Assembly: GCF_947241705.1 (NCBI RefSeq)
Contig: NC_079269.1
Location: forward strand, 434,001-498,000
DNA from: Saccharomyces mikatae IFO 1815
Taxonomy: Eukaryota > Ascomycota > Saccharomycetes > Saccharomycetales > Saccharomycetaceae
Direction of reading: 5' to 3'
DNA: 64,000 nucleotides
The number at the start of each line of letters is the position of its first letter. The first letter of the stretch is position 1. Position numbers and translations under genes: made by a program. Shown here in pieces: positions 37,501 to 45,492 of this stretch. The notes under the pieces are model-generated. The model saw only the letters and a list, made by a program, of their open reading frames with translations. It ran no database searches and had not been told where the DNA came from.

Positions 37501-38066
37501 GTGACCTGAAAATTACCGCTAAAGGCGCTGAAAACCTGATTGGTGTCAACAAAAATGGTTATTCCGATCCATATGTTGAATTCTTCCTGAATGAAAAGAG
37601 TAACTCACCCTTTTTCAAAACCGCCGTCCAAAAAAAGACATTAAATCCTACTTGGAACGAAAGCAAGACCATTGAAATTTCGAACCGTGTCAACGACTAT
37701 TTGACAGTTGATGTTAAAGACTATGAGTCTACTAATTCCAATAGAAGTATTGGAAAAGCCATTATTCCATTGTCAACTATCCACCCAGAGGACAATACCA
37801 CCTTTAATATACCGTTAGTGGGACTAAAAGGAGAGGATGGTGGTGTGTTGAATCTTGAGTTTGAATTTGAACCCCGCTATACTACCAATGTAGTCAAACG
37901 CGAGGCTAAGTTTGGAAATTTTGCTACGAAAGGGTTGGGTACCGGTATCAAAGCTGGATCTACAGTTTTCGCAATGGGAACTAATGTTGTTAGTACCGGG
38001 TTAGGTGTCTTTGGTGGAAAGAAACGTACACATACTGAGGACGAAAAATCCAAAGAAAAACTGTAG
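34554..38066 (+). CDS. TCB2: Tricalbin Tcb2
   Basis: Tricalbins tether the cortical ER to the plasma membrane and bind phospholipids with Ca2+. The 1,170-residue protein has a hydrophobic hairpin near residues 100-145 (ILIIGALSSFVLGYFKLSLA), then an SMP lipid-transfer domain (about 165-375), and C2 domains: a first one around LEIKVKNARGLKGL and VDPYLTFEL, a middle one around MLRVFINKAGNLRNPDS, and a C-terminal one around ITAKGAENLIGVNKNGYSDP with the DPYVEFFL Ca2+-loop pattern. A charged coiled coil lies between the second and third C2. The start is ATG 34554 giving MSPNSSKTR, as in the family. Confidence 0.95.
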   Translation: MSPNSSKTRTDHRDPMLDTNKVTKVESKNVIRDAVSVESETEVNGTFTARKKQDASYVGWKQVGGWEEKDSLTPEDLLVEANKDTFLGSFLPDKLYGDWYHEVAILIIGALSSFVLGYFKLSLASVLIVMLTTGLLYRTSSKKYRESLRDLAQKEQTVEKISNDYESVEWLNTFLDKYWPIIEPSVCQQIVDGTNTTLSENEAIPKIIKAIWLDQFTLGVKPPRIDAIKTFQNTKSDVVVMDVCLSFTPHEMSDLDAKQCRNYVNSNVVLKAKIFGMDIPISVSDVSFRIFTRFRFQLMTTLPLVETINIQLLEVPEIDFIGRLLGNSIFNWEILAIPGLMRLIQKMAFKYLSPVLLPPFSLQLNIPQLLSKTGLPIGVLEIKVKNARGLKGLMGMIKKTVDPYLTFELSDKVVGKTKVSKNSTDPVWNESIYILLQSFTDPLTITVYDKRQALSDKKMGAIIFNLNKLHANHYQKNEKVHFLRNSKPVGELTFDLRFSPTIEQKKLLNGDEEPLPDMNTGITKIIIDEFKGLNETSDKKTIFAELYINAKLVLTTKKEKITTHLKWNSDYCSVITDRRKTICRFVLKDQSGKVVSSTVQPLNHLIDRTEVDKEWIPLRDGKGELKIKTYWRPVDIDLGLKSVGYTTPIGMLRVFINKAGNLRNPDSLGKISPYARVSVNGIARGMTNQRMETLNPIWNQSIYVSVTSPLQKVSVECFGTDANGDDHTLGSFNIQTQNIYHKDNDDKYTIFIDDTPRTGNLLGKKGVKGVVTYYLSFYPIVPVLSLEEAKEVDSINKKKEILEKQKGVLDNKNTSKEEKERIKKEETRLNERCDIYSYKMKLDLDELLQYNAGVLGVTVLGGELPQPGLYVQTFFDSYGYAAIASAKNAIRTIKTGWSGDFMIKELEWSVTTFRVTKIKDANKAEDFICEVKIPTIELVKNCYYKPSVLNLIGKKSAKLLVQVSWFPINASELPQSDLITNSGDLKITAKGAENLIGVNKNGYSDPYVEFFLNEKSNSPFFKTAVQKKTLNPTWNESKTIEISNRVNDYLTVDVKDYESTNSNRSIGKAIIPLSTIHPEDNTTFNIPLVGLKGEDGGVLNLEFEFEPRYTTNVVKREAKFGNFATKGLGTGIKAGSTVFAMGTNVVSTGLGVFGGKKRTHTEDEKSKEKL

Positions 38067-38442
38067 TTACATCTATAGTAAAGAGCACGTATCAAAAAAT
38101 CTAAATACAGAGGAAAACGTGCGAGCAAAAGAATTCAAGACTTCAATCGTAATAATCTAACCATACCGAGTGCTAATATGGCGTTTTTTTATCATTATGT
38201 GTGTAAATTGTAACGAATATGTACTTCTCTATCTTTTTCTGGTGGGAAAGGCTTAACGTTCTCTCTATTTCTTATATCAGCTTCAAAAAGTGTGAGCGAA
38301 AAAAAAATCATAGAGTATAAGCCCTAAGGGAGAAGTGGGAATGAATAGTCAAAAAAGCTCAACGAAGGCTAAAATATCAGCGATATCTCGACAGAAAATT
38401 TGTTCAAATAATCTCTACATTCAATAGAAATAAACGTTTAGA
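38067..38442. other. Intergenic region between TCB2 and SNN1
   Basis: 376 bp, A/T-rich with poly(A) and poly(T) tracts. No gene, repeat or clear factor site recognised. Confidence 0.5.
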
Positions 38443-38751
38443 ATGGTAAAGGATAGCATAAGCGGAGATAGCAGTAGTGTTCATCCCGTTGAACTATCGG
38501 TGTATTCAGTACTTTCCACTGATTTAGATGGATTGTATCAATCCATCAATGAACTACGTGAGTCGCAAGCCCTACTCATTCTTATGTTACGGAAGGTTCG
38601 AGACAAACTTCGAAGGGAGGGCCAAGTCCTTTATGATCCGGAACCCTTCAAGCCAACCATGGATAAATTAGCGGATTTATCTGCTCGTGTGCATAGTCTC
38701 TCAAAGAGGTATGAGCAACTGCAGGGAAATGTCGAATCCCTCGCAAACTAA
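38443..38751 (+). CDS. SNN1: BLOC-1 subunit Snn1
   Basis: A 102-residue protein equal in length to S. cerevisiae Snn1, the snapin-like subunit of yeast BLOC-1, which works at endosomes to recruit the Rab5 GTPase-activating protein Msb3 to Vps21. The sequence from about residue 20 to the end is a heptad-rich helix ([20 protein letters not shown] and later [12 protein letters not shown]), fitting a coiled-coil assembly subunit. No membrane segment. Confidence 0.92.
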   Translation: MVKDSISGDSSSVHPVELSVYSVLSTDLDGLYQSINELRESQALLILMLRKVRDKLRREGQVLYDPEPFKPTMDKLADLSARVHSLSKRYEQLQGNVESLAN

Positions 38752-39245
38752 ATAGGTATACACGTAGATAGCATAATTTTCGATCTCTTTCTTCCACTTG
38801 CAGTTGGCATCAATTAGTGCACTATTAATATAACCGTGCATAATGATAACTAAACAAGACGAAAACCGGTGGAAAATCTAGAAAGCAAGCAAGAAAGTAT
38901 CACGCTAGAATTGTTCAGTTTAGTCAATCCGGCTGTCTAGTAATCGTCGTTGCACTATTAATAACGTAATTACTAATTACAGTGAAAGAGTTTTTATCTC
39001 ACTGTATTACTTCAGATTTTATTTTGTTCTTTGCCTGCCCTTTCAAGTTCTTTATAACCTTGAAAACAAAAAATCACGTTGAACAATTACAATCATTTTT
39101 ACCAAAACTTTCAATCAACTATTATTAGTGTAACTGACTGAAAAATAATTGCACTATTTTGCGTTTTTCTCATATTTAAATCAAAAATTCGGGTACTTCT
39201 GAATCAAAAAGTACTAAAACCAGAAAATTAATAGCAAGGTAAACG
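38752..39245. other. Intergenic region between SNN1 and MKT1
   Basis: 494 bp. I see only short A/T-rich tracts and a TAATTACTAATTA-like symmetric patch near 38967-38980. No gene recognised. Confidence 0.5.
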
Positions 39246-41738
39246 ATGGCAATTAAGTCATTGGAATCGTTCCTTTTCGAAAGAGGCCTGGTAGGATCCT
39301 ATGCGATTGAGGCGTTGAATAATTGTACCTTGGGTATAGATGTCAATCATTATGTTTCCAGGTTGTTGACCAATAAGAGAGAACAGTATTTGGATGCTAT
39401 TGGTGGTTTCCCTACCAGTTTGAAAATGTATTTAGAAAGCGATTTGAAGATATTCAAAGATTTTAACATCACTCCTATTTTCGTTTTCAATGGAGGTTTG
39501 ACTTACAACCAATTAGAGGCATCCGGCCACTTTACTGCAGCATCTGCATCCACAACCATTTCTTCAGCTACTGCTTCTAGCAATGGCTCCAATGCTACAA
39601 CAAGATCGAACACTGAGTCCGTTTTGTTACAGAGAAACAGAGGTTGGACACAGTGGAATAATCTGATTAGTTCGAACCAAAATTCTTATATTGACCAGCC
39701 TATTCAGCCCCAAGAACCTTTCAGACATAACACCACAATTGAATCCAAGGCTTACCAAAATGATTTGATCGCTTATTTTATTGAACATGGTTACATGTAC
39801 CAAGTGGCTCCTTACTCTTCCTGGTTTCAATTGGCATATCTGTTGAATAGCGCTTATATTGATGCTATATACGGCCCAACTGACTGTTTGATGTTAGATT
39901 CTGTTGATAGGTTCATCTTGGGCATGGAATTTCCTAATAAAGAATTTCGATTCATTGACAGGTCAAGAGTGATGAAAGATTTACGGTGCACCCACGAAGA
40001 GTTTATTGATATTGCAATGGCTGTAGGTAATGATTTGCAGCCAACAACCTTACCACCTTTGCAAATTTACCCAGTTCCACAGTTATTTGATATCGCTTTA
40101 GAAATGGTTTTGAACACAGGCACAAACTTTTATGCTTATCAACTGTCCACACCTTTACAAAATGATTCGAAAGAGAATGTTCAAAGCTACCAAAGGGGTA
40201 TATCTGCGTTAAGATATATGCCTGTCTTGAAGGATTCAGGTAAAGTTGAGTTATTTGTTCAAGAAATCGTTGTTTCAGAGGAGGAGAATGAAAAAAACAG
40301 TAAGGATGAAAAGAAGAGTAATCTTTCTTCACCATCCTCTGCATCATCCAGTGCTTCTCCTGCTACTTCTGTGATCAAGAATATCAACGAAAAGTCAGCC
40401 TATGAAAAGTTCAGCTCCAAAGAGGTTAGGAAACCAAGGGATATTCCTAATGATGTTCATGATTTCATCGGTCAAATGTTACCTCATGAATATTATTTCT
40501 ATAGATCGATAGGGCTGGTTACTGGGAAATTATTTGATGCAATTGTCACAGGCGTTTATCCTGAAGAACCTCCATTGGGTGGAGGATCCGCCACTTCCTA
40601 TAGGAAACTGGTTTGTAAGTCTGTTGAAATATTCAAGAATAAAGAAATTAATTTATTAACTCAACCAATCAACAGATATTACCAAATTAAACAAATTAAA
40701 CAGGTCAAGTGGTACGCGCCAAATGAACCAATTACTTTGAGCAATAGGATGTCACCTTCTATGTTTGAGACAATCAACCACTTACTTGTTAGAACAGAGG
40801 CTTCTCCTGAAAAAGAATTTTCTATTTTTGAATTCATTACAGCAATAAATGCCTCCAATGATATGGCAAAAGATTTTATATCTGAGAAGGTAATTTTTCC
40901 AAACTCTGTACCAATCCAAACCAAATTAAGTTCACCTTTTGATTTATTGGCAACAAATTTTTTAAGATTACTGGTACTATTGGAGTTTTTCACCTACGAT
41001 TTCAAGGAGAAATTACTAAAACCCACTAAATGGGGGAAAATATTTTTAAGATTGAACGAGCTCGATGTCGACGATAAGTATCATGAATCAGTGCTTATCT
41101 TTTTGATATTTTTAAAATGTGAAGTTTTAAAACTCGACGAGGAAGTTCAACCACCAGCTCCTTCGGCCTTATCTCAAGCAACTCTTCGTTCATATCCTGA
41201 AGAATCATTGTACGTACTATTGATTACTCGTGTATTAACTTTATTCCAAGTTGAACAAAAACCGTCAAACTACCATGGGCCTATTGATAAGAAGACGTTA
41301 ATTTTTAGAGACCATCTTTCTTTCATAAAGGAAAATCTGAATGAACTTTTTGAGGCCGTTTTAATCTCATCTTTAACCTCGGGTGAATTTAATAGATTAT
41401 CATTGGACAACTTTGGTTGGGCAAAGAAAATTGTTAGACATTTACCATTTAAATTGGATTCTCCGAATACTGTAATGGCAATGATGTGGGAATTCTTCCT
41501 ACAAAAATACCTGCACAATGGTAATGCCAAAAACGATGCGTTGTCCTTAGTCGCAACTGAATTCAATACTTACAAATCTACACCCAACCTTGATGGACAG
41601 TTTGTTGAATCCCATAAGTTTCTACTCGAAATTGCCAAAGTTATGCAGGAATTAAATAATGCAAAATTAGTCGAAGAGAATGAGTATACGTTATTCTCTA
41701 GAGCAGTTGAGTTTGCTACAACCGCTCTTTCCAGTTAA
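39246..41738 (+). CDS. MKT1: Post-transcriptional regulator Mkt1
   Basis: Mkt1, with Pbp1, controls HO and many mitochondrial mRNAs and is a famous quantitative-trait gene of yeast. The 830-residue protein has an N-terminal XPG/PIN-like domain (about 1-100, GIDVNHYVSRLL and a second conserved block YLIAYFIEH... at about 175-250, including AIYGPTDCLMLD) and C-terminal Mkt1 domains. Length equals S. cerevisiae. Residue 30 is Gly (LGIDVNH), the common allele; the laboratory strain S288C has Asp30. A Ser-rich linker lies near residues 350-380. Confidence 0.96.
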   Translation: MAIKSLESFLFERGLVGSYAIEALNNCTLGIDVNHYVSRLLTNKREQYLDAIGGFPTSLKMYLESDLKIFKDFNITPIFVFNGGLTYNQLEASGHFTAASASTTISSATASSNGSNATTRSNTESVLLQRNRGWTQWNNLISSNQNSYIDQPIQPQEPFRHNTTIESKAYQNDLIAYFIEHGYMYQVAPYSSWFQLAYLLNSAYIDAIYGPTDCLMLDSVDRFILGMEFPNKEFRFIDRSRVMKDLRCTHEEFIDIAMAVGNDLQPTTLPPLQIYPVPQLFDIALEMVLNTGTNFYAYQLSTPLQNDSKENVQSYQRGISALRYMPVLKDSGKVELFVQEIVVSEEENEKNSKDEKKSNLSSPSSASSSASPATSVIKNINEKSAYEKFSSKEVRKPRDIPNDVHDFIGQMLPHEYYFYRSIGLVTGKLFDAIVTGVYPEEPPLGGGSATSYRKLVCKSVEIFKNKEINLLTQPINRYYQIKQIKQVKWYAPNEPITLSNRMSPSMFETINHLLVRTEASPEKEFSIFEFITAINASNDMAKDFISEKVIFPNSVPIQTKLSSPFDLLATNFLRLLVLLEFFTYDFKEKLLKPTKWGKIFLRLNELDVDDKYHESVLIFLIFLKCEVLKLDEEVQPPAPSALSQATLRSYPEESLYVLLITRVLTLFQVEQKPSNYHGPIDKKTLIFRDHLSFIKENLNELFEAVLISSLTSGEFNRLSLDNFGWAKKIVRHLPFKLDSPNTVMAMMWEFFLQKYLHNGNAKNDALSLVATEFNTYKSTPNLDGQFVESHKFLLEIAKVMQELNNAKLVEENEYTLFSRAVEFATTALSS

Positions 41739-42158
41739 AGCTTGAAAATGGGTGTAATGAAAATGGTGGAAAGCTATTGCAAAGATACTCGATAAGAAAC
41801 GATAGTTACCGTTAACGAGTTATATTGTTATTTCAAAGGTTCAAGTAAAATCGTTGAGATTGAATGTCAAACACTGCAAATATTAATACCAAAACGAAAA
41901 GTAACGTAAAATGGAAAAGAAAAGAAAAGTGAAGCTGAAACTAAATTACTGATTATCTATATGACACATATTTATTATATAGATATGTAAGGAACGCTAA
42001 ACAGATAAATATGAAACCCCACAAAAAGAAGAAAAGAAATGAAGAAAAGAAATATTTCTCAAAAGAGAATGGAAGATATTCAAATCAGAAAATCCTTACT
42101 AGTAAGAGAAGCAACAATAAATATCATACATACATGTACATAAAAACAATTACCGATG
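41739..42158. other. Intergenic region between convergent MKT1 and END3
   Basis: 420 bp holding both 3' ends. Rich in TATATA and A-tracts that fit yeast polyadenylation signals. No gene recognised. Confidence 0.5.
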
Positions 42159-43208
42159 TCACTTAATTTCTGCTTGTAATGATTGCAATTCATGCTTCTT
42201 ATTGTTTAAGTAATTCTCCAATACTTCAACCTGTTGTTCAATGTTATTCAAATCATCAGTTATTGATCTAATATTAATGGGTTTTGAACGCTTTGAACCT
42301 CCTTGGTTTTTTTCACTTTTTTTATATTTTAATAGGCCTTCTAACTGTTCACGCATGTTAGCAATTTGATCATCCGTCAGGGATGCATATTTTTGCTTTA
42401 TATTGTTGTCATTTCCGGGATCATTATTGCTGCTACTCTCAGTCATTGACTTGGGCACATTGTCCCGCAATTTCTCCATATTGTTTACTTGGTCTTTTCT
42501 CTTTGCAGATGATTGAGAGGACCCCAGGTCATAACTAACTTGTTTTTTATTACATACTTCTGCTAAAGAATTCGGTAAACTTGCTGGAATTTCTGCACCC
42601 AAATCATTTCTTTGTCTCAAACAGTGAATGAAGTAGAAAGTCGGGTCTCTATCAATTGATGGTAAATTTTGGGGATTAATTAGGCTCCAAACCTTATTTA
42701 AATCAGTTTTACTAATGTTAAAAAATTTAGTGGAAAGGTTCGTTGCTAGTTCATGGAATGTTATGGTACCGTCGGTTAGTTTTGAGCAACTCGTATAGAT
42801 TTTTTCATATTGATTCAGATCATCGGGAGACATGTACCAATCTACTTTGATTTCCTTTTTTGGAGGCAAGTCTGCATTTTCTATTTGTTCACGCTTTTTC
42901 CTTTCTTTGATTAAATTTACTTTACTCCCTGGAACCAACCAATCAGGCAATTCATCTGGTACAGAACTAATGTTTTTATTAACCATATCAAATATCAATC
43001 TCATGCAAATAACAAATTCCTCAAAGTCCAAATTGTCATCATCATCAATATCGGCGAGAAACCAAATCTTATTTAGAACTGATGAATCCAGTTTAGAATT
43101 GTAAAGAATTGGTAAAACTTGGTCATGATTTACCTTATTTTCTATTGGTTTCAAACCCGAAAAGATTTGCCAATACTTTTTGATCTCAAACTGTTCTAAC
43201 TTTGGCAT
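42159..43208 (-). CDS. END3: Endocytic EH-domain protein End3
   Basis: End3 forms the Pan1-Sla1-End3 coat complex at actin patches and is needed for endocytosis and cell-wall morphogenesis. The 349-residue protein equals the S. cerevisiae length. An N-terminal EH domain (about 1-100) has an EF-hand-like loop [13 protein letters not shown], a second EH-like region follows (about 120-215), and the C-terminal third is a coiled coil with Asn-rich linker ([20 protein letters not shown]). It is divergently transcribed from SAL1 across 273 bp. Confidence 0.96.
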   Translation of the reverse strand: MPKLEQFEIKKYWQIFSGLKPIENKVNHDQVLPILYNSKLDSSVLNKIWFLADIDDDDNLDFEEFVICMRLIFDMVNKNISSVPDELPDWLVPGSKVNLIKERKKREQIENADLPPKKEIKVDWYMSPDDLNQYEKIYTSCSKLTDGTITFHELATNLSTKFFNISKTDLNKVWSLINPQNLPSIDRDPTFYFIHCLRQRNDLGAEIPASLPNSLAEVCNKKQVSYDLGSSQSSAKRKDQVNNMEKLRDNVPKSMTESSSNNDPGNDNNIKQKYASLTDDQIANMREQLEGLLKYKKSEKNQGGSKRSKPINIRSITDDLNNIEQQVEVLENYLNNKKHELQSLQAEIK

Positions 43209-43481
43209 TTTTTTAATTATCTCTTATCTTAACCGGCCTTTCCAATAGCCCACTCACGCTATTACTAGAACACAAAAACCTGAACGTAACAGGCAGTTGA
43301 TCATATGTTACTGGCGTTCTTTTCATTCATTCTTTACATTTTCAATCATAGGGGTCCAACACTACCGTCAAATATGATTTGGAAGAAATAAATAAAAAAA
43401 AAAGTAACTTTAGTAGTAGCGATGGGAAACTTTGAATACTTGGGGTAAAAGTTACATTAATTCAATCGAATGAAGGTCTAA

Positions 43482-45119
43482 ATGCTGTTGAAGAATTGGG
43501 AGACGGACAAGCAGCGAGATATACGATATACATGCTTGTTTAATGAACTGGATATTAAGGGAAATGGTAAAGTTACTCTAGATAACCTTGTAAATGCTTT
43601 TGAGAAGAACGACCATCCCCTCAAGGGTAATGACGAGGCAATAAAAATGCTTTTTACTGCGATGGATGTAAACAAAGACTCCATAGTTGATATGAATGAT
43701 TTCAAGAAGTACGCTTCCAATGCTGAATCCCAAATTTGGAACGGTTTTCAGAGGATAGACTTAGACCACGACGGTAAAATTGGCATCAACGAAATAAACA
43801 AGTACTTGTCTGACTTGGACAATCAGAACATATGCAATAATGAGCTTAATCGTGACCTCTCCAATGAAAAGATGAATAAATTCTCGAGGTTTTTTGAATG
43901 GGCGTTTCCAAGAAAGAAAAGCAATATTACACTACAGAATCAAACTACTCGTAGGGACGATATTGATTACGACCATCCAAGGCAAACAACCAACACAGAT
44001 TTATACGTCACATATGACCAATGGAGAGACTTTTTACTGTTGATACCGAGGAAACAGGGTTCTAGACTTCATACAGCTTACTCCTACTTCTACCTATTCA
44101 ACGAAGATGTTGATCTATCATCAGAGGGTGACGTTACTCTCATTAATGATTTCATTCGTGGATTCGGATTTTTTATTGCAGGCGGTATCTCAGGTGTCGT
44201 TTCAAGGACTTGTACCGCGCCATTTGACAGGTTAAAAGTGTTTCTCATTGCAAGAACAGATTTGTCCTCGATTCTGTTAAATTCAAAAACCGATCTCCTT
44301 GCTAAAAATCCAAATGTTGATATAAACAAAATATCGTCTCCATTAAAAAAGGCCGTTAAGAGTTTGTACAGACAGGGCGGGATAAAGGCATTTTATGTTG
44401 GGAACGGTTTGAACGTTATAAAGGTTTTTCCAGAAAGTTCAATTAAGTTTGGTTCTTTTGAAATCACCAAGAAAATAATGACCAAATTAGAAGGATGTCA
44501 TGACACAAAAGATCTTTCAAAGTTCTCCACTTACATCGCCGGTGGTTTAGCTGGTATGGCAGCACAGTTTTCTGTTTATCCTATAGATACTTTAAAATTT
44601 AGAGTACAATGCGCTCCTCTAGATACAAAATTAAAGGGAAATAAACTCCTTTTTCAGACCGCCAAAGATATGTTCCGAGAGGGTGGGTTCAGGCTTTTTT
44701 ACAGAGGTGTCACAGTCGGTATAGTGGGTATATTTCCTTATGCTGCATTGGACTTGGGGACGTTCTCAGCCTTGAAGAAATGGTATATCGCCAAACAAGC
44801 AAAAGCGCTAAACCTACCACAAGAACAGGTCACACTGAGCAATTTAGTTGTTCTTCCAATGGGTGCATTTAGCGGAACTGTGGGTGCTTCTGTCGTCTAT
44901 CCAATTAATCTTTTGAGAACAAGACTGCAAGCTCAAGGAACATATGCACATCCTTATGTGTATAACGGCTTCAGAGACGTATTACTAAAGACACTCGAAA
45001 GGGAAGGTTATCAAGGGTTATTTAAGGGCTTGGTGCCCACTTTAGCCAAAGTCTGTCCGGCTGTTTCAATCAGTTATTTATGTTACGAAAACCTGAAAAA
45101 GTTCATGAAGCTCGAATAG
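43482..45119 (+). CDS. SAL1: Mitochondrial Ca2+-regulated ATP-Mg/Pi carrier Sal1
   Basis: Sal1 is the yeast SCaMC-type carrier that moves ATP-Mg for phosphate across the mitochondrial inner membrane and overlaps in function with Aac2. The 545-residue protein has N-terminal EF-hands (DIKGNGKVTL, DVNKDSIVDM, DLDHDGKIGI) and three mitochondrial carrier repeats with PX(D/E)XX(K/R) signatures PFDRLK, PIDTLK and PINLLR. The frame is intact; many laboratory strains of S. cerevisiae carry the frameshifted sal1-1 allele. Confidence 0.96.
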   Translation: MLLKNWETDKQRDIRYTCLFNELDIKGNGKVTLDNLVNAFEKNDHPLKGNDEAIKMLFTAMDVNKDSIVDMNDFKKYASNAESQIWNGFQRIDLDHDGKIGINEINKYLSDLDNQNICNNELNRDLSNEKMNKFSRFFEWAFPRKKSNITLQNQTTRRDDIDYDHPRQTTNTDLYVTYDQWRDFLLLIPRKQGSRLHTAYSYFYLFNEDVDLSSEGDVTLINDFIRGFGFFIAGGISGVVSRTCTAPFDRLKVFLIARTDLSSILLNSKTDLLAKNPNVDINKISSPLKKAVKSLYRQGGIKAFYVGNGLNVIKVFPESSIKFGSFEITKKIMTKLEGCHDTKDLSKFSTYIAGGLAGMAAQFSVYPIDTLKFRVQCAPLDTKLKGNKLLFQTAKDMFREGGFRLFYRGVTVGIVGIFPYAALDLGTFSALKKWYIAKQAKALNLPQEQVTLSNLVVLPMGAFSGTVGASVVYPINLLRTRLQAQGTYAHPYVYNGFRDVLLKTLEREGYQGLFKGLVPTLAKVCPAVSISYLCYENLKKFMKLE

Positions 45120-45492
45120 TATTAAAAACATATGCATATATATCAACTAGTGATTTTTCTAATTATTCATACGTCACTACCATGGTTTTTGTGGCGTACT
45201 ATCGACCAAGCTTTCGCTAAATTATATATTCTTCCCGAACATGTACATAATTACGACTCTAGCAACAACTTGAATGATACTAAATACATCAATTTGGGAT
45301 AATTAATTGATACTTGATAATTCTGCTTGCAGACGTTGTATTCCAACACAACGCGAAAAAGAAAAAACGCGTCTTTCATTTGGCATTATACAATTGAGTG
45401 GCTCCATCACATCGAAAACTAGCTGATTTTGAGACAGAGAAAAGGAGAGGAAAAGAAGCAGCAAAAGCTCACACCCGTAATTTTTGAGCACC
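45120..45492. other. Intergenic region between SAL1 and PMS1
   Basis: 373 bp. Two MBF-type elements (ACGCGAAA at 45351-45358 and ACGCGT at 45367-45372) lie 120-140 bp before PMS1. Confidence 0.55.
45351..45372. promoter_or_regulatory. Paired MBF-type elements of PMS1
   Basis: ACGCGAAA at 45351-45358 and the full MluI box ACGCGT at 45367-45372, about 120-140 bp upstream of the PMS1 start, predict G1/S expression. Confidence 0.58.
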
